Positions 46,905 to 60,246 of a stretch of DNA of 64,000 nucleotides are shown piece by piece. Under the pieces are notes generated by a model. That model saw nothing but the letters and a program-made list of their open reading frames with translations. It had not been told where the DNA came from and made no database searches. A program made the position numbers and the translations under genes. Numbering within the stretch: position 1 is the stretch's first letter; the number at the start of each line of letters is the position of its first letter. This DNA is from Liolophura sinensis (taxonomy: Eukaryota; Mollusca; Polyplacophora; Chitonida; Chitonidae): positions 23,605,608-23,669,607 of the forward strand of contig NC_088300.1 in the NCBI RefSeq assembly GCF_032854445.1, read 5' to 3'.

Positions 46905-49900
46905 CACAAAAAAAAGAACAGAGCTTGGTGGTCACCTAAAAGGACTCGTACTCACTGCCTCTCTGTTCAAACAAAGCTTTGAGTGCGTGGATATACTGGC
47001 TAACCACTAACAGCTGCAACACAGGTTAAAACACTAAACAATATTGCAGAAACACCAATACCACGTTCGTATTTGTAAAGCATGAATCTCCGTGCAAAAA
47101 ACACCAATATTACCTCAACGTGTCGTTGTATGTAGTCAACCTATTGCATTGAAAACTGTTCACTTTTCGAGATGCTTAAACTTCTACCTAGATAAAGTAT
47201 ATATGTCTGAGTGAGTTTAACAGTCAGGACACTGTTGTGGATACAGTGTCGGGAAATGCATACTTCACTTGACTAGAAAATATGCGCTGTGATTCCTGTA
47301 AGCGTCAGTAGTTCAAATGTGGACATTTCGTGAAAAACATGACGTGAGGAAAGGCTGAGTCAGCAAACAGTGGATGTTGACAATGGCTATTACCCGTTTT
47401 TTATTATCCCTGATGATGGCATTATAAGATGGTGATAAAATGATGCTTTCGTTTTTCGGAGTTACACTACTTGTCTATTACCTGAAACTTATCAGTGGAT
47501 CTACTGGATTGAAATCTTTCTTTATTCCAAAATATTAATGTGATTCTTTCTGTAAATACATCTCTAAATTAGCTGAATCCAAATGTTACAACGGTTTTAC
47601 TGTATTTTAAAATCCCCCAAATTTAGAAATCCAGTAAATTTGCCCGATGTGTCAATAGCCAAAGTAAATAATTATTTCAAAATACAGCCGACTGTATGAC
47701 CAGCTTTTTGCCGTCCATACCTCAACCCAATTTTAATCCGCTGTTAACTTGCCACTTGCCAAAGGTCAGTAGTTTATCCCACACATCCCGGTTTAGTCTG
47801 AAATGTTTGAAATCTTTTTAGAATTAATCTCTTAAAGATGTATTTAAGATAGATCCTTTTTATTTCGATTTGCTGCTCCAGTCCATGTAAACATTTAGTC
47901 ACATCATCCACCACAAATGCAAGGTTCATTATCGATTCAACTTTCCACAACTGACCTCAAGGGCATTACCACATCAATCTAGCATAGTCTCCCTCTGTCC
48001 ATATTGGTGTCCGTGACGGCAGGTGTCAGTGCGAGATTCTGTGGGACTTTGCCAGACTATTACAACATACAGTAGATGGGAACCCGGACAAAACTTACCT
48101 TAATATCAATAAGCAAGCGTTAAATGACTTAAATACTCTCTTAAATATTGAGATTTTCTGAAACAATTTTTATTGCCCGCCTTTTAATCTTCCCTCCTGA
48201 TAGCGAAATAGACACTAAGCCTTTCGATTCCGACAGATATTGAGATGCATTCGGAGAGACACGTTTATGTGGGCCGATCTATATATCATTTTAGCCCCAT
48301 ATTGACGTACGTCTCAAGTAAATCTTTCAGCCTGTAGTGGTGTTTGAACGCTGTGTATCGAAGTCATTGAGGGTTGTATTGTCATTGATCAAACAGAGCT
48401 ATAAACACCACATGTCAGCCGCGTCCTGTCATTTCCACCCGGCATCAGATAAGATTTGGTAAGGAAATGTGTGAACAGCTGTTAGAGTTACGACCAGATC
48501 AACACGAACATATTAGTGGAGTGATTTTACGAACGGAATACAAAGCACTAAACCAAGTGATGTACCAGCGTGCTTGAACAAGCGAGCAATGTGGTTTATT
48601 GTGATCGGAAGACGCGTTTCCGGGACAGATGGGAGACTAAACACAACAAGTTGCTGCTGTCCATTGGCTTGCATCCATTAGCTTGCATCTTCATCCGCAG
48701 AGACTTTATTTTTTGTGACAAAGAAACAGTTCCTTGAATTTGAGCATTCGTCTCTGCTACAAACGTTCTTTCTTTAATTTGTTCAATCCACTATAGTTAT
48801 CCATTTTCCTTAATTGGGCAAAAAAGACCCAGCTCCATTGCACATGCGCCAGGGAGCACAGCAACAAAATAGCTGTTTGCATGCTTCAGTCTCGTCATCA
48901 GCCCGGGATAATCATTTATCAAGTAAAATTTTCTTCATGAATTCTCAAACCACTTACATCGTGAGGAAGCTTTTGCACTATTTACATACCCTTTTTGTAT
49001 TTGATTTTTTGAATTTGTTTCTTTGATGGAAAAGCGTCCATCGAGACTTGAATACATGAACTACTAACCGCGTCCTGAATATGAAAGGTGAATTTTATTG
49101 TATATGTCCACCTTTGTTTACCGTCATTTGGCTTGCGTCGCCTTTTCATTGTCAAGTTCTGGTCACCAAATGAACCTAGCGTCTTGTTATTCTGCCACGA
49201 TGAGGACCGCTAAGCCGTCAGTCGTAGCCTTTCAAACACCACATCACACTTAGTGCTAACTTTTCTCAGCATCCATCATTGACCAAACCCATGTAATGTT
49301 TCAGGTTTTTAAGCTCGCACTATCTAAAGCTCTTTTAAATCAGTTATGTCCATTGCTTGGCCTGTTCCCTGCCTTCAAACGCCTAAATGTTGACTTGCAT
49401 TGTTCTCGTTAAACTGCTTTTGATGGAACTTAATGAAAAACTTTTGTCAAAAAGTGGGTTCAAGACCGTCGTATGTCAATTTTTACATTGCATACGAATT
49501 TTTTAATATAAAACTATCGACACATAACAGACATTTACGGAAATATCCTATATTCTTCATAAATAATAAGCAGTTTCCCACATTGCCTTGTCAAAGGAAC
49601 TATCTTTTTTGCCTTAACTATTATATCAGTTTTATTGAACTCATGATTGAATATTGCATACGAGTATAAAACAATAAGTATTTTCCCACATTATGGCGTA
49701 GTTCGCTTTAGTATACCTTGTCAGTGAAAGTATATTTTTTTCTTAATTTTGCATTTTTCAATCATTTGTTCGATATTACTGAAATAATAATTAAGGCTAT
49801 AAACATTCAGTGTTTACCACATAACAGTGTGCACAGCAGAGTTAAAGAAATCTTCCTCCAATTCACATCAAACCATGCAGCATAGCACGATGCATGTTGG

Positions 49901-50400
49901 GCGTACATAATATGCAACTTCCAAAAGGAACTTTGAACTGATTTTAATCAAATGTCCAAATAAATGATAATATTGCACTGGTATTATTGGAAGTGATTTC
50001 CATCGAACTTCACGCAAGACCATGTAAACCGTCCTCTGTTAGCGGTCGATCGGCAATTGCCATAAAGGCTGGGAGAACATCAAGAGAGTGGAAGACCAAG
50101 AGAGCCACCGAACATCGCTATCCGTATGTTCATAAACTAATTGACAGGAATGACGGTCAGACGCAATCAACACTAAACAGCCGCACGCTGTATCCTTCAT
50201 TATTTTCTATCAGTTTGGATTTGCATAAGTACTGCTACCCGAAATATTGAGTCCACTCGTTATGTACAATTGTATATATCAACAAACCACTGGGGATACT
50301 GTTTGGAATTTACAAATAATAAAATGTTATAAAAAAATCTTTCATGATTTACGTTTTCATGAAAAGCAATCATGGTGTCCGCTCCGGGGCCTGTCATTAA
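46905..50400 (+). repeat. Family D unit, copy 2
   Basis: This copy starts at AGAGCTTGGTGGTCACCTAA and repeats the markers of copy 1 in the same order and orientation, including GTGGGCCGATCTATATATCA at 48270 and CACATTATGGCGTAGTTCGC at 49689. The 3' part (CACTGGGGATACTGTTTGGA, AATCATGGTGTCC) is shared with copy 4. Confidence 0.75.
48400..48508 (+). promoter_or_regulatory. Conserved promoter- or exon-like block in family D copy 2
   Basis: It has TATAAA at 48400, ATG at 48412, MSAASCHFHPASDKI in the same frame as copy 1, AGATAAGA at 48448, GTAAGG at 48459 and CAGCTG at 48476. Spacing is identical to copy 1. Confidence 0.35.
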
Positions 50401-50610
50401 CACTAGAAATATTGCAAGAATACATAAGTGATGTTTTTAATAAGTCAAAGCCAAGCTGACCTACCTAGATTTTAATTTCCATGCGGCAGGTGTTTGAAGT
50501 AATGAGACCAGGTAAGGACAAAGATTTTTTATTTTAAACTGTCATTTCCTACCCTGAATATAATTCTAAAAGGTATAGGCGATCATCGAGCAGACACCAA
50601 TCCTATCGTA

Positions 50611-50738
50611 GGTCTCCCACCAACCTGCGGATGGTCGTGGGTTTCCCCCGGTTCCGGTTCCCTACTGCAATAATGTTGATCTCCGTCGTGTAAGTGAAAT
50701 ATACTTGAGTACAGCGTAAAACAGCAAAGAAATAAAGA
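50611..50738 (+). mobile_element. tRNA-derived SINE, 5' truncated
   Basis: CAACCTGCGGATGGTCGTGG, GTTTCCCCCGGTTCC, AAGTGAAATATACTTGAGTA and an AAATAAAG tail match the family. The head and the CCAATGCGGTCGC block are missing. Confidence 0.85.
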
Positions 50739-50841
50739 TTTATCCTGTCTGTTTACAATTTACACCTGTTAGAAAATCTTTGAAAAAACATGTCTATGTG
50801 TAAACCTGAAAAGCACAATGCCGTTATATCATATCACACGT

Positions 50842-51180
50842 TTGGTGAGGTGATACCACAATTTGTAACAACAGATAGATTGTTGAGGGATAAATGTAGT
50901 CCTGTCACATCTGAAAACGCTGGGTGAGGTGTTATCACAATTTGTCAGAGCATATAGGTTGTCGAGGGATAAATGTCGTCATCTCACATCTCAAAACACT
51001 TGGTGTGGTGATATCACAATTTGTCACTAAATGTGGGTTGTCGAAGGATAATTTAGGTCATGTCACATCTCTAAACGCTGGGTGAGTTGATATCACAGTT
51101 TGTCACTAGACATAGGTTGTCGAGGGATAAATGTCGTCATGCTACATCTCAAAACGCTTAGTGAGGTGATATCACAATAG
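50842..51180. repeat. 79-bp tandem repeat, about 4.3 copies (family F)
   Basis: Each unit has GGTGAGGTGATATCACAATT, TGTC, then TAGGTTGTCGAGGGATAAAT and GTCACATCTCAAAACGCT. The palindromic GTGATATCAC core recurs every unit. Diverged relatives lie at 56.87-57.06 and 62.95-63.15 kb. Confidence 0.85.
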
Positions 51181-53163
51181 GTAGGTTGGCAATAAAATCA
51201 GCAAAAAAAAATATATAATCCAAATCTCTTTGGATTCGATCTCTAAAATCTACGCTTTTTCAACTATAAATATCTGGTACCGGTTTTCAAATGAACCATC
51301 ATTATAGTTATATTTTGAAGCTTGAATAAAGTGCAAAAGATATCTTTTTTTAACACCTGACATGCTGTAGATCAATAAATGATAAGTAATTTAAACTCTT
51401 GGTTCTTCTGTTACTAGTTTGTATTCATGTACAAACTATTCATGTACAAATTGAAATGTACTCACAATTCAGTATTATGTGAGAGATTGCTTTAACCTGC
51501 AGAAACATGCACAAAAGTAAAATGTCAAAATTTAATACCGATACTGTACCACCTAGCTGGACCAAATACTACCAAAACCTTAGCGGGTGGTTTGTACGAA
51601 CAAGTTAGCACAACTCATTTCCCTGAAAACCCCATGAATGTGAATAGGACAGTGCAAAACGATAATTTGTAGTGAATTCCTAGGATTGTCTGATTTGACC
51701 ATATGAATTTTGTAACTTACACACGCATCTCTCTCATCGACTTGTAGGATATTTATTTCCTCACGACTTGCAACATTTGACTAAAAGAATTTGACAGCTT
51801 TCACTTTTATATTTTCATATATCCTAGTTGGTTTGACAAATAGTATCGTGTGAATGCGGCTATTATCACAGACAGATCCAGTTGTGAAGGATGCTGAAAT
51901 AAATGCTGGTCGGTATTCTCAAAATATATTGCATGACATTTTAATAGGGATGTTAAACTGGGATTTTTAAAACATGTCTCTTGATCCGAAATTTAGGAAT
52001 AGAAATTTGGCCCAAAGTCCAGTTTTCAATGGTTTTTTACGCCGCACGCAAGAATATTTCACTTAACATTATATTAAAAACACACCCTATAACATACAGC
52101 GTCTCGTAATGTAATAAAACATTCTCCGTTCTGAGAAAACCTGTCCTGATACAGGACAAATATATTTACGTTAAAGTTTGACGCACAAAAAAACAGATAA
52201 AACGTTACTGGACCATGGATATTTCTATACCATTGTAGTGATTATGCTTCCACCTGCCAGACAGATCCACTCATCACTTGTGATGATTGATAATCCGCCA
52301 AACCTGTTGTCTTCAGAATGATCAAGACACTTTTAAGCTCGAAGTTTTGTCCGTAAGAGAACAAATGGAGAGCTTAATGGTAAAATACTCTGAATACGTT
52401 GATGTACCTGTAACCTGACTGGTCAGAATATGTCATAGATTGCTCAAATCCAAAGTACATCTTAGACCGCAAATCTCTTTGAATGTCTTTCAAAAGACGA
52501 GTAAAGGAACAATCAGCTATTACAAAAGCTTTGCTGTGACTTAATATGTCTGTGGGATGTGAAGGGAATGACAGCATTGTTGATTATCTAGGGAATAATG
52601 GTCGTTCGTGTAATACATCATTTACTCCACGGAACCATATCCATTATCTCCTTGTCTAGTTAACATGTGGGTATTATATCCGAGATTCTAAACCACTGAT
52701 CTACTGTATCGGCACACAAAGCATTGCAGGATGACGATAGATCAACACATTAGCTTTTACGAGGATTACATGCATGTATACCCTATGGTTATCTGGAAGC
52801 ACATATCCGGCTTACCTGTGTTTTCGTTTCAAACCGTGCACCGATAATTGGCAAGTTACAAACTTTCCAACGTTTAACTTTCACGCCATATACATGTGGG
52901 TGCAAGACAACTATCTAATGTAAGAGTTTTTATTTTTTTTATTTTTCAGCAAATTGTAATCACTATCTACCATATAAAGTGAAGTATGCAGGTCGAAGTA
53001 AAAAATTATAAAGCGCGTCGAGAAAAAGATTAATATTTTATGTAAAGGCTGTGTGTAAGGAGGCCTTCCTAAGCAAATAACTTTGTTCCAGTGTTAGATT
53101 GTTTCGTACAAGGAATGTATAAGTTGATACGAAGTCCAAAGATGGGAAGAGCCCGATATGTGT
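51181..53163. other. Intergenic DNA with a small SINE fragment
   Basis: TTTTTTACGCCGCACGCAAG followed by AATATTTCACTT at 52031-52066 is the 3' end of the SINE family on the minus strand. Nothing else was recognised. Confidence 0.4.
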
Positions 53164-53235
53164 GTATATATAGCGAGTGCTTCATTGTTCAACCGTACAC
53201 CAAGATAATCTACTTGGATGTTAGTAATGGTAAGT
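53164..53235 (+). promoter_or_regulatory. Possible TATA promoter and tiny first exon
   Basis: GTATATATAG at 53164 is a TATA-like box. About 54 bp downstream lies ATGTTAGTAATG followed immediately by GTAAGT, a consensus splice donor. This is the layout of a core promoter with a four-codon start exon, but A+T-rich DNA gives such patterns by chance and no matching acceptor exon was identified. Confidence 0.2.
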
Positions 53236-53965
53236 TAGTGAAAGGAATTTGACACTACCGATAATAAAAAGTCAATTAATCACACGTAATTCTGCATGTC
53301 ATTCATGAGATCTCTATCATCAACTGATGGCGTATGGGGGTAGCTTAATACTCTCCAACCACTGACGCTTTCATGCTAATCACCTTTGGTGTTTGATAGG
53401 GTGTTCTGAAAGAGGTAAAGTAAATCAGAGGCATGTAGTTTTTAATCCACATATAATAGTCTTATGCTATGTGCTAAATACAATGTGTTCATCTCTCCCG
53501 AAGGATAAAATGTCACACTTTAACGCGAGTCCCATGCCGTGTGATCAGGAGGCATGGCACCTTTTTCGCTTCAATTCTTTATGCAGGTATTTGAATTCTT
53601 ACATTCCACGCGCCACCTTTAGGTTGTAAACCCTGGACCGGGAGTCGTTCCATTTGAATTCATAATCATCTAAAAACATATAAGTCGGTCATCTGAGTAA
53701 ACTATTGATCTTTTTTTCAACGAGAAACGTTTTATGAAGTTGATTTTAATTTTGGATTCATTTTATACACCACAAAGCTGAAAAAGTGATTCTATTCAAA
53801 ACTTAGTCACAAAACCTGTTGTTCTGTTGTTATTTTGTTTGGTCCAAAATCTGATCACTCCTTATATAAAAGCAATTCTTATTTACCTGAACGTAAACGT
53901 AACCATGTTCTCAGTGGATTTTTACCCCCCACCCACCCAACACACACCTTAACAGGTCCACTATC

Positions 53966-54915
53966 CTCTCTGTGTCAGTTATTTTAGCAAATAACTGTTT
54001 GTGGAAAAACCGAAGAGTCACTTTTCATAGTTATACACCTAAACCCGTTTTTAATCTACAATATATCCCAAAGGGTCTTGTAATTTCAAAAGGATTACAC
54101 GATCCCATCTAACATGAATAACATATTATTGAGAATGGTTACTAAGCTCACTACAAAACCATTAGGATCATGACATCCCTTTACTTACATGTACAAGACG
54201 ACGGATGTGCTGACAACGTTTTGTAGTTTTCTTAGAAGTAAGTCTCAATAAAATGCCCAACAACTGTCACGTGTACTGCCACAATAATGACAATACGTCT
54301 CACATTATCGCCCATGACGGCAGGTAACGTGAGATTATGTGTGACTTATGCAAAGACTAGTATCACTTACGAAGAAACCAGCAGAAAATTTGTCACAATA
54401 TTAATAAGCAAAGTGTAAAGTGAGCCAAAACTCCATCATAAACGTTTAGATTCTTGAAATGATTTTTATTTCTACATTTTTTTTCCTTTTGCTGGCTGCA
54501 AAGTAAACAAAAATTCTTTCCACAAATAGAAGTTTTCAAAGTGATACATTTAGTCAGACAAGCTTACTTGGATCAATGCATATATCACTTTAGCCTCATG
54601 TTGACTTTCGTCTCGAGTTGATGTATCAGCATGTAGTCGTATTTGAATGCTGTGTAACCAAGTCGGTTATCAATTTTGATTTAGCGGGGAGTTCTGGGCC
54701 AGGGAGGATAACAGCGTCTTGAAGGACAAAATAGCTGCTTGCATGCTTTAGTCTCGTCGTTGATGATATGTGATTATTTATCAGGACACGCTATCTTGAT
54801 GCATTACTCTCAAAGCTCCATCCGTACAAAGTTTTTGTGTACGATTTCCAAATTCTTCTAATTTGTTTCTGTCCTCCGAGGTACGACATCGCATTTATTG
54901 TATACGTTCTTCAGC
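53966..54915 (+). repeat. Family D unit, copy 3, shortened
   Basis: It matches the middle of the unit (ATGACGGCAGGTAACGTGAG, AGACAAGCTTACTTGGATCA, TTTCGTCTCGAGTTGATGTA). It then jumps at about 54670 straight to the later TTCTGGGCCAGGGAGGATAA block. About 500 bp, including the whole conserved TATAAA-to-E-box block, is missing. Confidence 0.7.
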
Positions 54916-55876
54916 ATGCTGTCACAACAAGCATATTTTGGTAACCGATGATTTTGTTGATCTCTCAACACATAGTTTTAAACTTAAAAAATTATAATTT
55001 TAATTTATCTTTAATATCTCGTTATAACCAAATACTGCAGTGCATATGAACAACTTCAGTAAAACCTTACAGACTTTCTGCAAATTGGCCTTCCGAATCA
55101 ATTCACCCCTTAAACCCCATCAGTCACCCACTCATCTCAAAAACCAGAAATATCATGCTTTATTGGGTATTCATTAGACACAAGCTCCAAATACAGTACT
55201 GGACAGAAGGCCTGTCCCCAAGTCTTGATCTTCTTTAAGGATTTGAGGGGAATACAATTTAAATCGAGTATAGTTCGTCCTCTGGTCAGTTGTCTTAATG
55301 ATCCTTTATTGCCCTGTACAGTTATTACGGAGTTTGGCCAATGCTCACACTTTCGATTTACAATTGTGTGAGGTTTTTCTCGCACATGTTATAACGCTTT
55401 TAACAGTTCACTCCACAGAAACCCGACATGCATCACGATATCACCAGATGATACTTGGATATTTTCACCCCAGACGCTGGGTTACCTCAGGGGTCGATTC
55501 TCCTGAGGGAGTCACGATTTCAGTCAGCCTTGCCATTAACCTCTTTGCCCCTGGGTAGTTCCTATAGTTAATCTGGCTCACACTTCAGGGTCAGTTCTCC
55601 CAATCCACATTTCCTTAGGATCTACTTCAGGCTAGACATAAGCATTATCATTAAGAGGCTGGGATTTAAAACTCTTATTCACCCCTTGACAACGGCACAA
55701 GAGCAAGCTCCAGTTCCGTGAGGCTTTTAAATACATGTACAACTCCAAATATATTCATATATATTGTTTTCGGTCTTGTGGGACGAGTACGTCACATTTT
55801 TTTTTGTGCAACTTTTGTTGTTTTTATTTATCTATAGCTTCACCTGAAGGTTGCATACTTCAATCATCGTTTCATC
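54916..55876. other. Intergenic DNA, nothing recognised
   Basis: Overlapping frames at 55137-55385 (minus) and 55298-55558 (plus) have no recognised domain. Confidence 0.35.
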
Positions 55877-56059
55877 GTTCAGTTATACACCAGGCCGTGG
55901 CTAGTGGCCAATAGTTCAGTTAGACACAAGGCAGTGGCTAGTGGCCAATAGTTCAGTTAGACACAAGGCAGTGGCTAGTGGCCAATAGTTCAGTTAGACA
56001 CAAGGCAGTGGCTAGTGGCCAATAGTTCAGTTAGACACAGGGCAGTGGCTAGTGGCCAA
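55877..56059. repeat. 37-bp minisatellite, about 5 copies
   Basis: The unit AGTTCAGTTAGACACAAGGC then AGTGGCTAGTGGCCAAT is repeated almost without change. The first and last copies carry the few differences. High uniformity points to recent expansion. Confidence 0.9.
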
Positions 56060-56179
56060 ACATAACAAGACGAGCTATTTAAGGCCTCTTATACTACAAA
56101 CCACAAGACCATAAAATAATATAATCAAAGGGGAACGGCATAGAGAGTAAGACCAGAACAGCAATGAGACTGTGATAGC

Positions 56180-56330
56180 TGGCAAATGGTCACACGCAAC
56201 CGGTGAAATACGACCTCTTGACAGTTCACCTCAGTCAGGGTCTTATTCTAAATGTTCATGTAAATGCATAAATGGTAGCAACCTAGACCATTCTTAGCAC
56301 CATGGCTTAAGTAGAATTTGGTTAAAAAAA
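56180..56330 (+). repeat. Fragment related to the start of segment B
   Basis: GGTGAAATACGACCTC, CAGTTCACCTCAGTCAGGGT, CTTATTCTAAATGTTCATG parallel AGTGAAATACAGTCTG, CAATTTACCTCAAGTAGGGT and CCATTCTAAATCTTCATG at 16.07-16.13 kb. Similarity fades after about 150 bp. Confidence 0.5.
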
Positions 56331-56490
56331 AACCATAAAAAAACGCATCGATGTCAACTGTCATCTAGAATTACTTAAAATCATGCGATGTCATTACATT
56401 TAACATACAATAGCATTAAAATAATGCACAGGGACCAGGTCTCGGGAATTCTTAGTCCAACAACAAAATAAAACTTTTACACGATTAGGA

Positions 56491-56658
56491 TTTATTTATT
56501 TATTTATTTGATTGGTGTTTTACGCCGTACTCAAGAATATTTCACTTATACGACGGCGATCAGCATTATGGCGGGAGGAAACCGGGCAGAGCCCGGGGAA
56601 AACCCACGACCATCCGCAGGTTGTTGGAAGACCTTCCCACAAACGGCCGGAGAGGATG
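56491..56658 (-). mobile_element. tRNA-derived SINE, 5' truncated, close to consensus
   Basis: TTTATTTATTTATTTATTTG, ATTGGTGTTTTACGCCGTAC, GGCGGGAGGAAACCGGGCAG and ACGACCATCCGCAGGTTGTT are all present. The copy ends in the GGCCGGAGAGGATGC block, so the tRNA head was never copied. It looks young. Confidence 0.95.
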
Positions 56659-56867
56659 CTATCGCCGAAAGATCTGACTAATGTAGTTAAGTACAAAGCT
56701 ATTTTCAGAAAAGATACAAAGAAAAGCCCTGAAGGTACTGCGCTATACTAACCTTTATTAAGGACGAAAATTATTCGCCAATCCAGACACACGGCGGTTT
56801 TAACATTGATATTTTCCTGATCTTCCTTTGGTTATAAAAAATTCTTCTAAAAATTTCAGACCACATC

Positions 56868-57060
56868 TCAACACAGCGTGAGATGATATCACAATACACA
56901 ATGTAATACAGCTGACTGAGTGTCGCTAAATTGTTATGTGATATCTTAACACCTGTGTTATGTGTTGAGCACATCGAGTGCCGCTGACACTTTACAACAT
57001 ATGCAATTCTGTGTAATGTGATATCAGGATATAGCTTTGTGGAGAGTTGGAAGCTGGCTG
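56868..57060. repeat. Diverged family F sequence
   Basis: CGTGAGATGATATCACAATA, GTTATGTGATATC and GTAATGTGATATCAGGATAT recall the 79-bp unit at 50.8 kb but do not form a clean array. Confidence 0.4.
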
Positions 57061-57717
57061 AAAACTGAGAGGTGATCAAAAGGATTTGTCACGTGACAAA
57101 AAGTCATCATCTAAAGTCCTATATTCTGCGTTTTGATTTTTTATGACCATTTCCCACAGGGCACTCGTAAAAATTTGTAACATTTAGGAAAACAAAATAA
57201 TTTTTAAGACCATATTTATGTTCGTCTGCGTCTTTGTATCATCATTTGTATCATCTTCAACACGAGAGATCACCAGAGACATGCTCGTTTAACTCGACGC
57301 TAACTTATTTAGGTTGCTAAGAAATTATTCCCGGAAGTAGTTCCCAACCTAGCTATTGGGAATTGACGTCACTTGATGATGGTTTACGCAAAAGTTGAGA
57401 TTATGCAAATAAACGATGGCTATTCAGTTATTGGCCAGTTAGAGAGATGGTGTCTTTATCCCTGCTAAGTATAACCAGAGGCGTAATCGATACAGAAGGC
57501 ATTCGATTTGAGCCCAGGCTCATCTCAACAAATACAAGTGGATCGGCCATTTGCGTCAGTTGCTAATGTCTCACACAATGTTCTACATATATCTTTAAAT
57601 TCTTCAGCGAGAAAAATTTCAGACAATCCTTACAAGCTGGTTTTGGACTTCAGAACTGAAATTTCCAAAAACTCTGTACTTAACGCATTAATGAAAAAAT
57701 TTAGGACGTGAGTAAAC
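57061..57717. other. Intergenic DNA, nothing recognised
   Basis: A 67-codon frame at 57508-57711 is serine-rich without a recognisable motif. Confidence 0.35.
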
Positions 57718-58563
57718 AGTTCTTTATTCCAAATTTCCTGTCCTGATCAGTCTTGATACAAATCTGTAGTAGCTGGGTGCCATTCCTCCAGAATTCAGAA
57801 TTCTCCTATGAATATCTGCCCGGTGTGTTAAATATCTAAGTAAATAACTATGTATGAATGCAGCTAATGATGCAATCATCTTTTCTCAGTCAGATCTCTA
57901 CTCGTTTCTAAAGCACTATTTACCTCGCTAGACAGAGGCGGGCTTCTTATAATTTCAAAAAGATTACAAACATAGTCAATTTCTTAACAAGTTATTTCTG
58001 CTAAAATCTCCTACATTTTACAATGACTTGAGTGATGAATGTGCATGCAAAGGCTTGGTCAACTCATAGAGCAAGGGGGCAATAAAATTTTACAACAGCT
58101 TAAAAGGCAGATAACTGTGGTAAGGCGTTACATATGTCTTGCACATACTCGCGTTGCAAGTCGTTATAACTCTCCATACGGGCAGGTAACGCGAGAAAAT
58201 GTGGGACTTTGTGAGATTATTATCATACACAACGGGACCAGGAGAAAATCTGTAGTAATACGAAAGAGCAAAGTGTTGAGTGATCGAAAACTCCTGTGCA
58301 GCTTAAGACTGTCTAACAGGACTTTCATTCTCTGATTTTTATCCATCTTTGCCAATGGTCAAATAAACACTTAATCTTTCGACTTAGACATATAGTGACA
58401 AAGAGATGCATTTAGCCAGACAAGCTTATGTGGGCCGATCTATATTTCATTTTAGCCCCATACTGACTTTGGTCTCGAGCTGATCTATCAGTAGTAGTCT
58501 TGTGTAAACGCTGTATATCAAAATCGCATTAATCGCGCGTGAGGGTTCTATTTTGTGTAATTT

Positions 58564-58616
58564 CCACCCGGCTTCAGATAAGATAAGGTAAGGAAATGTG
58601 TGAGCAGCTGTTACCG
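58564..58616 (+). other. Conserved block in family D copy 4, partial
   Basis: Starting at CCACCCGGCTTCAGATAAGA, it keeps the same frame (HPASDKI), a strong AAG/GTAAGG donor-like site at 58588, and GAGCAGCTGTTACCG. The upstream TATAAACACCACATG part is absent. Confidence 0.35.
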
Positions 58617-59820
58617 TTACGACCACATCGAGACGAACATATCAGAAGAGTGAATTTACAAACGGAAGACAAACCACTAAACCAAGTGATACGCCAACGT
58701 GCTTAAACAACCGAGCTACGTGGTTTGTCGTGACCAGCAGACGTGTTAATACTGGCAGACCATCGCCGGGACAGATGGAAAACTAAACAGAACAGGTCAC
58801 TGTTTGTGCATGCCATTAGCCTGCTCAACGTCCTAATCCGCCATGCAGACGAACTTTTGGTGTCAAAGAAACATTTCCTTCAGTTACAGCATCCATCCCA
58901 GTTACATACCTCGTGCTTTTCTTTCTATTTCATTCTATCCGCTATATAGTCATCCATTTTAATTATTTGTGGAAAAAGACCCAGTTCCATTTGTTCTGGG
59001 CCAGAGCGCGTAGCAGCACCTTTAAGTACAAAATAGCTGCTTGCTTGCTTGTTTGCTTTAGTGTCGTCTTCAGTGCGGAATAATCATTTAACAGGACAAA
59101 TTCTCTCCATGAATAACTCTCAAGACTCCATTCCATATTAAAGATTTCGTGCGATTTACAAACTATCCCAATTAGTTGCTTTCCACTGGGAAACGTAAGT
59201 TCGAATCTTACTGTATAAAGACCTTGGATGCATGGTATAAGCGTGTGTTTTATTTTATATTTTCTTGAGCTTGATACCACAACCGAAACACTTTTGGTAA
59301 TCATTCACTTTTGAGGGGTCGCCTTTCCTCGGCCACTTTTTATAATCTGCTAAACTGACGTTTGGTTATTACGCCACGCTGAGGTCAGATAACACGTCCA
59401 TTACAACCTCTGAAACATCACAGAGCTCTGGATGCTATTTTTCCTCTGCATCACTCAGCAAATCCATTTAATGTTTTACAGTGTCATTTACTTTTTAACA
59501 TACCTCAATCTCAATCCATTTTTAAATCAATTATGTCTTTTTTGATGCGGTGACTCAGAAATGCTTGGCCGCGGTATTCTGACAATGTTACTGAAAAACT
59601 GAAGTTAATCATGACACAAGCAAACGCCTAGAGAATGATTTGTATTGCTCTGGTTAAATTGCTTTTGTTAGTAGTCGATAAAAGACTACCAGCCGAGGTG
59701 TGGATTAAAGTCCATTATCTGCCAGATTATTACATTTATTTCATGAACACTCAGTATTTTCCAACTTTTATTTTATTATAATTGAACACAGGATTGAAAG
59801 TCGTATAAAAACATTTATTT

Positions 59821-60039
59821 TTTTTATTTACTTATTTGATTGGTGTTTTACGCCGTACTCAAAAATATTTCACCTATACGACGGCGGCCAGCATTATGGC
59901 GGGGGGAAAACGGGTGCAGAGCGGGAAAAAACCACGAGCATCCGCCAGGTTGCTGGAAGACCTACCCACGTACGGCCGGAGAGGAAGCCAGCACGTAGCG
60001 ACCGCATTGGTGAGAGGCTCCCTGGTCATTTCGCTGCTA
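59821..60039 (-). mobile_element. tRNA-derived SINE inside family D copy 4
   Basis: It has TTATTTGATTGGTGTTTTAC, TATACGACGGCGGCCAGCAT, a slightly damaged centre (GGGTGCAGAGCGGGAAAAAA) and ACCGCATTGGTGAGAGGCTC. The extreme tRNA head is missing. Copies 1 and 2 have no SINE here, so it came in after the unit duplicated. Confidence 0.9.
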
Positions 60040-60143
60040 ATAAAAACTATTAAAGCAGAAAAGCCGAGACAGTTTTCGCCAATTCATGTCAAATCTGCAC
60101 AGAACTTTTATGATCTACCACTAAGGTCAGAAGGCAATGAATG

Positions 60144-60246
60144 TCTCGAATACCGGGAGAGTCTCGTACACCAGAAGAGTCTCGAAAACCAGGCAAGTGT
60201 CGAGCACCAGGAGAAATTCGAACCTCAGGGGTCTCGATCACCGCTG
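60144..60246. repeat. 18-bp tandem repeat, about 5.5 copies
   Basis: The unit approximates TCTCGAAAACCAGGAGAG. As 18 is a multiple of 3, the plus frame 59836-60345 shows a six-residue period (ESLVHQ, KSLENQ, ASVEHQ, EKFEPQ). That frame begins inside the SINE, so it is unlikely to be a gene. Confidence 0.7.
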
